Positions 5,933-11,006 of a stretch of DNA of 11,006 bases are shown piece by piece. The DNA lies in NCBI GenBank assembly GCA_025355255.1, contig JANYAA010000338.1, positions 1 through 11,006 on the forward strand, read 5' to 3'. Position numbers and translations under genes: made by a program. The notes under the pieces were generated by a model that saw only the letters and a program-made list of their open reading frames with translations, made no database searches and had not been told where the DNA came from. The stretch comes from Chloroflexota bacterium (GTDB taxonomy: Bacteria > Chloroflexota > Limnocylindria > Limnocylindrales > CSP1-4). Each line of letters begins with the position of its first letter. The stretch's first letter is position 1.

Positions 5933-8062
5933 ATGTTCGGCGCATTCAGCGATGTCCCGGCCTACCCGCTGGTCTTGCCCATCTTCTGGGGCTCGATGGC
6001 GATCTTCCTGCTCGTGGTCGTGCGCCATGTGAAGGTGTGGGCCAAGGCCGCCTCGATTCCGCCGCGCGCCGGCGTGGATGTGCCCCGTCGTCTTGGGGGT
6101 CTCGTGCGCTACGCGATCATCCAGACACGGATGTACCGCGAGTCTAGCGTTGGCTTGATGCACCTTGGGCTGTTTCTCGGCTCGATCATCCTGCTGATCG
6201 GCAACATGAACTTCGTCACCTGGGGCCTCTTTGAGGCGGTTGTGGCGTGGCCGCTTGACGGGCTCTTCTGGCACCTGCTGCTCGGCGTCCAGAACGTTGT
6301 GGCGATCGCCGCCTTGCTGGGTGCCGCGTATGCGTTCTATCGCCGCCTCGTCGTCCGTCCGACCCGCCTCACGCTGTCGCGCATGTCGTTGCTCACGCTG
6401 GTCTTCATCACGCTCGTCGTGGGCACGGAGACCATCGCGCAGATCTTCGAGTCGGTCGCCAGGGGCGGGCTCACGGGCGCATGGCTGGCCAACGGGCTTG
6501 CCGGCCTGTTCACCGGCATGGACCCGCAGACCGCCATCAACATCTACGCCGCGTTCTTCTGGGCGCACATGCTGGTGCTCTCGGTCTTCCTCGTCTACAT
6601 CCCGTTCAACAAGCACTTCCACGTGTACGCCAGCTTCGTCAACATCTGGCTGCGCAAGCTTGAGCCGCGCGGCCAGCTGCCGAACATGGACCTCGAGTCC
6701 GAGAACGCCTCGTTCGGCATTCGGACGCTGGCGGACTTCAGCTGGAAGGACATGCTCGACGGCTTCACGTGCACCGAGTGCGGGCGCTGCCAGCAGGCCT
6801 GCCCCGCGTTCAACACCGGCAAGCCGCTCAACCCGAAGATGCTGATCATGAACATCCGGCGCGAGGCCACTGCGGCCGAGGCCGGGCTGCCGCTGATCCC
6901 CAACTCGCCCGGGGTGGTGGCCACATATGGGCTGGACGACAGCCTCAAGCCCGCTGCTTTGGCGCGCCCCGTCATCGACAACATCATCTCGTACGACGCC
7001 GTGTGGGACTGCCTGACGTGCGGCGCATGTGTTGAGGCGTGCCCGGTCTCGATTGAGCACGTGGACAAGATCGTCGGGATCCGGCGCAACCTCGTGCTTG
7101 AGGACAGCAAGTTCCCGGCCGAGCTCACCGCCGCGTTCCGGGGCATGGAGAGCGTGTCCAACCCCTGGGGCCAGCCCCCGGCTGCGCGGCTTGACTGGAC
7201 GAAGGGTCTGCCGTTCACTGTCCAGACGGTGGCCGACGTCAAAGCCGCTGGGCTGCTCGAGGCTCTTGAGGTCCTTTACTGGGTGGGCTGTGCGGCGGCG
7301 TTTGACGATCGCAACAAGAAGGTGGCGCGCGCTGTGGCCACATGTCTCGAGGCTGCCGGCGTTTCCTTCGCGGTTCTGGGCCAGGAGGAGGCCTGTACCG
7401 GCGATCCCGCCCGCCGCATGGGCAACGAGTACGTCTTCCAGATGCTCGCGACGGCTAACGTGGCAACGCTGAACAAGTACGGCATGGCCGAGAAGACCAT
7501 CGTCACCGCGTGCCCGCATTGCTTCAACTCGCTCGGCAACGAGTACCCGCAGTTTGGCGGCAACTACAGCGTGAAACACCACAGCCAGTTCCTCGCGGAG
7601 CTGGTGGCGAAGGGCCGTCTGAAGCTAGGCAGCAACGGCCTACCGCAGCGCACCATCACGTACCACGACTCCTGCTATCTGGCGCGCTACAACGGCGTGA
7701 TCGCCGAACCGCGCAAGATCATCGGCGCCATTCCCGGGCTCGAGTTCACCGAGATGGACAAGCACGGGCGCCAGAGCTTCTGCTGCGGTGCCGGCGGCGG
7801 CCGAATGTGGATGGAGGAGGCCCGCGGCGAGCGCGTCAACGGCGCCCGGACGCTGCAGGTGCTCGACACCAAGGCTGACCTTGTTGCAACGGCCTGCCCC
7901 TTCTGCATGGTGATGCTCCGCGACGGCCTGACCGATGCCGGCCACGGGCCGGACACCGCCAATCCCGTCACCGCCCAGGACATCAGCGAGCTGCTTGCGG
8001 CCTCGCTGGCGCCCATTGCGGACCGCAACGTGCCGGAGGGCCGGCGGCTCAGCGTCGTCTAG
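5933..8062 (+). CDS. Membrane Fe-S oxidoreductase of the FadF/EtfD type (cytochrome b-like region, two 4Fe-4S, two CCG domains)
   Basis: The 709-residue protein begins with five or six membrane helices (about 10-32, 72-96, 110-138, 150-166, 203-224) resembling the nitrate reductase gamma subunit; His77, His114, His212 and His228 or His230 are candidate heme ligands. A ferredoxin-type double cluster follows: Cys280, 283, 286, 290 and Cys360, 363, 366, 370. Two heterodisulfide-reductase-like CCG domains close it: Cys453, Cys488, Cys527, Cys530 and Cys581, Cys617-618, Cys655, Cys658. This matches Bacillus FadF (YwjF) and mycobacterial EtfD (Rv0338c), thought to move electrons from electron-transfer flavoprotein to menaquinone during fatty acid oxidation. 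The acyl-CoA dehydrogenase 21 bases downstream supports this. Start ATG 5933 lies 3 bases after the moaB stop with GAGGA 10 bases before it. Electron acceptor and heme content are inferred. Confidence 0.88.
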   Translation: MFGAFSDVPAYPLVLPIFWGSMAIFLLVVVRHVKVWAKAASIPPRAGVDVPRRLGGLVRYAIIQTRMYRESSVGLMHLGLFLGSIILLIGNMNFVTWGLFEAVVAWPLDGLFWHLLLGVQNVVAIAALLGAAYAFYRRLVVRPTRLTLSRMSLLTLVFITLVVGTETIAQIFESVARGGLTGAWLANGLAGLFTGMDPQTAINIYAAFFWAHMLVLSVFLVYIPFNKHFHVYASFVNIWLRKLEPRGQLPNMDLESENASFGIRTLADFSWKDMLDGFTCTECGRCQQACPAFNTGKPLNPKMLIMNIRREATAAEAGLPLIPNSPGVVATYGLDDSLKPAALARPVIDNIISYDAVWDCLTCGACVEACPVSIEHVDKIVGIRRNLVLEDSKFPAELTAAFRGMESVSNPWGQPPAARLDWTKGLPFTVQTVADVKAAGLLEALEVLYWVGCAAAFDDRNKKVARAVATCLEAAGVSFAVLGQEEACTGDPARRMGNEYVFQMLATANVATLNKYGMAEKTIVTACPHCFNSLGNEYPQFGGNYSVKHHSQFLAELVAKGRLKLGSNGLPQRTITYHDSCYLARYNGVIAEPRKIIGAIPGLEFTEMDKHGRQSFCCGAGGGRMWMEEARGERVNGARTLQVLDTKADLVATACPFCMVMLRDGLTDAGHGPDTANPVTAQDISELLAASLAPIADRNVPEGRRLSVV

Positions 8063-8070
8063 GCGCAATC

Positions 8071-8077
8071 AAGGAGG
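8071..8077 (+). promoter_or_regulatory. Strong ribosome binding site AAGGAGG deciding a GTG start
   Basis: AAGGAGG is the best Shine-Dalgarno match noticed in the window and ends 6 bases before GTG 8084, fixing the start of the acyl-CoA dehydrogenase and suggesting high translation. Confidence 0.8.
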
Positions 8078-8083
8078 CTCAAC

Positions 8084-9256
8084 GTGGCGTCGTCCCCGGT
8101 CCACGGTTCAGTCCGCCTCACGGAAGACCAGATCCTGTTGCGCGACGCCGTGCGCGTCCTGTCCGACGACCGTGTGGCGCCGCGCGCGGCGGAGATCGAC
8201 AAGACAGGGGAGTTCCCGCAAGACCTGCGCAGGCTCCTTGCAGACCAGTCCGTGTTTGCTATTCCGTTTGCGGAGCGCCACGGCGGGCTTGGGGCAGACC
8301 TGCTGACCCTCGCGCTCGCCATCGAGCAGCTGAGCCGCCACTGCGCCACTACCGGGCTGATGCTTGCCGTGCAGGCCCTGGGCGCCATCCCCATCCAGGT
8401 GGCCGGCACAGAAGAGCAGCAGGAGCGCTGGATCCCGGGTCTCGCATCCGGCGAGAAGATGATCGCGTTTGGGCTGACGGAGGCTGAGGCAGGGTCTGAC
8501 CCCGGCGGCATCCGGACCCGCGCCGTTCGCGACGGCGACGACTACGTCATCACCGGGTCCAAGCGCTTCATCAGCCACGCCAGTGTTGCGGACTACGTGG
8601 TGGTCTTCGCCGCCACCAACCCCGACGCCGACAAGGCCAGCCGCCGCCTCTCCGCCATCCTTGTGGAGACCGACCGCCCGGGTTTCGCCGTCACGCGGCT
8701 GGAGCACAAGATGGGCCTGCGGGGATCGCCCACGGCTGAGCTCGCGTTTGACGGGGTTCGCGTGCCCATCGGCAATCGGCTCGGCGATGAGGGTCAGGGC
8801 TTCGCCATCGCGATGCAGACCTTTGAGCGCTCGCGGCCGGGGATTGCCGCGCAGGCGGTGGGCCTGGCGCAGGGCGCGCTGGAGGTGGCCGCCAAGTACG
8901 CCACGGAGCGGCGCCAGTTCGGCAAGCCCATTGCGGACCTCCAGATGGTGCAGGCAATGCTGGCCGACATGGACGCTGGAACTGAAGCGGCGCGCCATCT
9001 GCTCTACACGGCCTGCCAGGAGATCGAGGCGGGCTCGCCGGATGCCGCACGCTGGGCGGCAATCTGCAAGCTTGTCGCGGGCGACAACGCGATGCGCGTG
9101 ACCACGGATGCCGTGCAGGTCCTTGGCGGCTACGGGTATGTGGAGGACTTTCCGGTGGAGCGGATGATGCGCGACGCCAAGATCACCCAGCTGTACGAGG
9201 GCACCCAGCAGATCCAGCGCCTGATCGTTGCGAGGTCCCTGCTCAGCCCGCGCTAG
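8084..9256 (+). CDS. Acyl-CoA dehydrogenase
   Basis: This FAD enzyme would oxidise an acyl-CoA to the 2,3-enoyl-CoA and pass electrons to electron-transfer flavoprotein. At 390 residues it has normal length. Seen in order: the N-terminal helical domain, the FAD/substrate segment LTEAEAGSDP at 131-140 with ITGSKRFIS at 156-164 in the beta domain, then the C-terminal helical domain with ERRQFGKPI at 275-283, QVLGGYGY at 345-352 and YEGTQQIQR at 371-379. Glu372 sits where short-chain and related enzymes have the catalytic base, so the enzyme looks active; long-chain and isovaleryl enzymes place it elsewhere. Chain length is not readable from sequence. It follows the FadF/EtfD-type protein closely, so the two likely share a transcript and an electron path. 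etfA and etfB are not in the window. Confidence 0.95.
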   Translation: MASSPVHGSVRLTEDQILLRDAVRVLSDDRVAPRAAEIDKTGEFPQDLRRLLADQSVFAIPFAERHGGLGADLLTLALAIEQLSRHCATTGLMLAVQALGAIPIQVAGTEEQQERWIPGLASGEKMIAFGLTEAEAGSDPGGIRTRAVRDGDDYVITGSKRFISHASVADYVVVFAATNPDADKASRRLSAILVETDRPGFAVTRLEHKMGLRGSPTAELAFDGVRVPIGNRLGDEGQGFAIAMQTFERSRPGIAAQAVGLAQGALEVAAKYATERRQFGKPIADLQMVQAMLADMDAGTEAARHLLYTACQEIEAGSPDAARWAAICKLVAGDNAMRVTTDAVQVLGGYGYVEDFPVERMMRDAKITQLYEGTQQIQRLIVARSLLSPR

Positions 9257-9277
9257 GTGAGCATTGGGTCCATCTGG

Positions 9278-9293
9278 CTACCGCATGTAGTGG
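9278..9293 (+). promoter_or_regulatory. NrdR box 1 (candidate operator)
   Basis: The 16-mer CTACCGCATGTAGTGG agrees with the NrdR-box consensus ACACWATATATWGTGT at 9 of 16 positions, including AC in the left arm and TAGTG in the right. It shares TAGTGGT with box 2 at exactly 31 bp. Weaker than box 2 alone, but the spacing supports it. Confidence 0.5.
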
Positions 9294-9299
9294 TATCGT
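9294..9299 (+). promoter_or_regulatory. Possible -10 element TATCGT of the nrdR-dcd promoter
   Basis: TATCGT fits TAnnnT and lies directly after box 1 and 9 bases before box 2, so bound NrdR on the two boxes would bracket and block it. No clear -35 is seen 16-18 bases upstream. Placement is inference. Confidence 0.3.
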
Positions 9300-9308
9300 T
9301 GCGCCACA

Positions 9309-9324
9309 CCACAAGGGATAGTGG
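9309..9324 (+). promoter_or_regulatory. NrdR box 2 (candidate operator)
   Basis: The 16-mer CCACAAGGGATAGTGG agrees with ACACWATATATWGTGT at 11 of 16 positions and is an inverted repeat with the 4-8-4 layout of NrdR boxes; the arms extend to CACCAC (9307-9312) and GTGGTG (9321-9326). It ends 20 bases before the nrdR ATG, as expected for autoregulation. Confidence 0.6.
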
Positions 9325-9344
9325 TGGGATGCCATGGAGACTGG

Positions 9345-9830
9345 ATGCGCTGTCCGCAGTGCTCGGCCCGGGACACCCGCGTGGTGGACTCGCGAGACCT
9401 CGACGACGCTGCCACCATTCGGCGCCGGAGGGAGTGCCCAGGGTGCGGCAGCCGCTTCACCACGTACGAGCGCGTTGAGGCCGCTCGCCTGGTCGTGGTC
9501 AAGCGCGACGGGACCCGCCAAGAGTTTGACCGCGACAAGCTGGCGTCGGGTCTCGCGAAGGCGCTGACGCGCCGACCAGTCGCTGACGACGCGGCGGAGC
9601 GGGGAGCCGACGCCATCGAGACAACACTGCGCGCAAGCGGCCAGTCTGAGGTCCCCAGTTCGCTTGTCGGCACGCTGGCGATGGAGCGTCTCCGCGCCAT
9701 CGACCATATCGCCTACATCCGGTTTGCATCCGTGTACCAGAGCTTCGAGGACCTCGAGGATCTCAAGCGCGAGGTGGACTCGCTGTTCGCCGAAGGGGGC
9801 TCTGTGAAGAAGGGAAAGCGCGAGCGATGA
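9345..9830 (+). CDS. nrdR: Transcriptional repressor NrdR
   Basis: NrdR senses ATP and dATP and represses ribonucleotide reductase genes by binding paired NrdR boxes. The 161-residue protein begins with MRCPQC and a zinc ribbon (Cys3, Cys6, Cys31, Cys34) containing [17 protein letters not shown] and GSRFTTYER, then an ATP-cone domain from about 49 to 139 with [16 protein letters not shown] and [14 protein letters not shown]. The start is ATG 9345 because NrdR proteins begin MxCPxC and GGAG lies 5 bases upstream; an in-frame GTG at 9321 lies inside box 2. The usual length is about 150, and the small excess is a basic tail (KKGKRER). dcd overlaps the stop by ATGA. Two operator-like boxes precede the gene. 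No reductase gene is in the window. Confidence 0.96.
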   Translation: MRCPQCSARDTRVVDSRDLDDAATIRRRRECPGCGSRFTTYERVEAARLVVVKRDGTRQEFDRDKLASGLAKALTRRPVADDAAERGADAIETTLRASGQSEVPSSLVGTLAMERLRAIDHIAYIRFASVYQSFEDLEDLKREVDSLFAEGGSVKKGKRER

Positions 9831-10420
9831 GCGTCCTAGCGGACCGCGACATTCGGGCGGAGCTTGAGTCGGGCCGCGTGCGGATTGACCCGTACGATCC
9901 TTCGGACCTGCAGCCGTCATCGGTGGACCTCCACCTTGACGCGAGCTTTCGGGTCTTCCGCAACAACCGCTACGCCTTCATCGATCCGCGTCTGCCGCAG
10001 CCGGACTTGACGGAGCTGCTCACGATCACCGGGGACGATCCCTTCATCCTGCATCCCGGCGAGTTTGTCCTGGGCCAGACGCTTGAGTGGGTCGAGCTGC
10101 CGGACGATCTGGTAGCGAGGCTGGAGGGCAAGTCCTCCCTTGGCCGGCTTGGGCTGCTCATTCACTCCACGGCTGGCTACGTCGATCCCGGCTGGAAGGG
10201 CACGCTCACCCTTGAGCTGTCCAACGTGGCGAACCTGCCGATCGCGCTGTATGCGGGGATGCGGATTGGCCAGATCAGCTTCTTCCGCATGAGCTCGCCC
10301 GTGGAGCGCCCGTACGGATCCAAGGGTCTCGGATCCAAGTACCAGGGCCAGAGCCAGCCCACGGCCTCATCCGCGCACGCGGACTTTGAACGCGGCCGCC
10401 GGAAGCCTGCAGGCGCCTGA
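9827..10420 (+). CDS. dcd: dCTP deaminase, probably the bifunctional dCTP deaminase/dUTPase type
   Basis: dCTP deaminase makes dUTP from dCTP for dTMP synthesis. The 197-residue protein has [11 protein letters not shown] at 28-38, [13 protein letters not shown] at 71-83, [12 protein letters not shown] at 99-110, [13 protein letters not shown] at 113-125, the catalytic-glutamate segment LTLELSN with Glu130, and KYQGQ at 171-175. It closely follows Mycobacterium tuberculosis Dcd as I know it ([34 protein letters not shown]), which makes dUMP directly by deaminase plus diphosphatase activity. Bifunctionality here is an inference from that likeness. Start ATG 9827 overlaps the nrdR stop (ATGA), so the two are translationally coupled. 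The last 20 or so residues ([14 protein letters not shown]) are variable in the family. Confidence 0.95.
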   Translation: MSVLADRDIRAELESGRVRIDPYDPSDLQPSSVDLHLDASFRVFRNNRYAFIDPRLPQPDLTELLTITGDDPFILHPGEFVLGQTLEWVELPDDLVARLEGKSSLGRLGLLIHSTAGYVDPGWKGTLTLELSNVANLPIALYAGMRIGQISFFRMSSPVERPYGSKGLGSKYQGQSQPTASSAHADFERGRRKPAGA

Positions 10421-10423
10421 ACC

Positions 10424-11006
10424 ATGGCCATCAACGATGCGGTCCACTGGCGGGCCGACCTTCGCGGCGGCACCACGGTCGCGCTGGTCCAGGCGGGCAG
10501 CTTCCTCGGCGATGCCGGGTCGCTGCTGGGACCCGTGCCGTGGGTCCTCTGGCGCCCCCTCGTGGAGGCCGATCTGGATGAGAACCGGCGGCTACGCCAG
10601 GCGCTGAACTGTCTGCTCGTCGAGACGCCGGCCGGCCGCGTGCTCATCGAGACGGGGATGGGGGAGCGCCAGAACCCGCATCTCGCCGCGTCACGCGGGT
10701 ATCAGGGCCCGGACATCGTTCCAACGCTGCAGAACGCCGGGTTTGACCCGGCGAGCGTGGATGTGGTGGCGATGAGCCACCTGCACTTCGACCATGCCGG
10801 CGGCTTGCTCCGCGCGGACGGGTCACGCGCCTTCCCCCGGGCGCGGATCGTGGCACAGCGGGCGGAGTGGGAGATCTCGGCCCGCGAGAACGGGCGCATC
10901 GCCGCGTCGTACGACCAGGCTGAGTTGCGCCTGGTCGCGGACTGGGGTGCCGACGGCTGGGCGGAAGGCGATCGGGAGCTGCTCCCGGGCGTCAGCGTCA
11001 TCCGCA
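10424..11006 (+). CDS. Metallo-beta-lactamase-fold hydrolase (3' partial)
   Basis: The frame starts at ATG 10424, 3 bases after the dcd stop, and runs off the window with no stop after 194 residues. The MBL zinc motif SHLHFDHAGG lies at 118-127, with His119, His121, Asp123 and His124 as metal ligands. Before it are a typical first beta sandwich (NCLLVETPAGRVLIETGMG at 62-80) and IVPTLQNAGFDPASVD leading to VVAMSH. The further metal ligands and C-terminal half are outside. Such proteins include lactonases, thioesterase-like and other hydrolases, so no substrate can be named; the NCLLVETPAGRVLIETGMG pattern is common in MBL-fold hydrolases of unknown function. It probably belongs to the nrdR-dcd transcript by spacing, but no functional link is evident. 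Translation to base 11006 is direct reading. Confidence 0.85.
   Translation, partial: MAINDAVHWRADLRGGTTVALVQAGSFLGDAGSLLGPVPWVLWRPLVEADLDENRRLRQALNCLLVETPAGRVLIETGMGERQNPHLAASRGYQGPDIVPTLQNAGFDPASVDVVAMSHLHFDHAGGLLRADGSRAFPRARIVAQRAEWEISARENGRIAASYDQAELRLVADWGADGWAEGDRELLPGVSVIR

Noticed and set aside
5801..7582. Minus-strand open frame of 593 codons over moaB and the Fe-S oxidoreductase
   Set aside because: Antisense to genes with full motif support; its His/Arg/Asp-rich translation is the usual mirror of GC-rich codons and shows no family motif.
9257..9277. Terminator after the acyl-CoA dehydrogenase gene
   Set aside because: No stem-loop or T-tract is seen between the stop and NrdR box 1, so termination here cannot be supported.
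10315..10340. Short direct repeat CGGATCCAAG twice, 16 bp apart, in dcd
   Set aside because: It encodes GSK twice in the conserved [12 protein letters not shown] segment of Dcd, where related proteins also have two Gly-Ser units, so it is explained by coding.

Overview
This is a high-GC bacterial chromosomal window. Every gene I can support lies on the + strand and spacing is tight, with short gaps and 4-base start/stop overlaps. GTG starts and Arg/Ala/Gly-rich proteins fit a high-GC lineage such as Chloroflexota or an actinobacterium. The dCTP deaminase reads much like the mycobacterial enzyme, but I see no rRNA or other marker that fixes the phylum. There are no mobile elements, CRISPR arrays, tRNAs or phage genes. 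It looks like core metabolism in a streamlined layout.

Layout: (1) 2-2370 holds the 3' part of a dimethylglycine/sarcosine dehydrogenase-like flavoprotein with a fused folate-binding GcvT module, followed by a small protein of unknown function with its own good ribosome binding site. (2) 2371-2494 is a non-coding gap with a stem-loop and a -10-like hexamer. (3) 2495-4733 holds a DUF4332 helix-hairpin-helix protein, a four-helix membrane protein of the Lit/DUF1461 family, and a site-2 protease with a CBS pair that overlaps it by 4 bases. (4) 4794-5929 holds molybdenum cofactor genes moaC and moaB/mogA. (5) 5933-9256 holds a membrane Fe-S oxidoreductase of the FadF/EtfD type and an acyl-CoA dehydrogenase, which together look like a beta-oxidation electron route to quinone. 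(6) 9257-9344 is a regulatory gap with two NrdR-box-like sites exactly 31 bp apart. (7) 9345-10420 holds nrdR and dcd overlapping by ATGA, and a metallo-beta-lactamase-fold hydrolase runs off the right edge.

How they work together: nrdR and dcd form a deoxynucleotide-supply unit that NrdR probably autoregulates. The acyl-CoA dehydrogenase would reduce an electron-transfer flavoprotein encoded elsewhere, and the Fe-S membrane protein would pass those electrons to the quinone pool. The demethylating flavoprotein at the left edge would also need an electron acceptor, but a link to the same route is only a guess. I did not find a wholly new system. The points most worth a second look are the tandem NrdR operator, the Lit homologue coupled to a site-2 protease, and the unidentified partner of the dehydrogenase.
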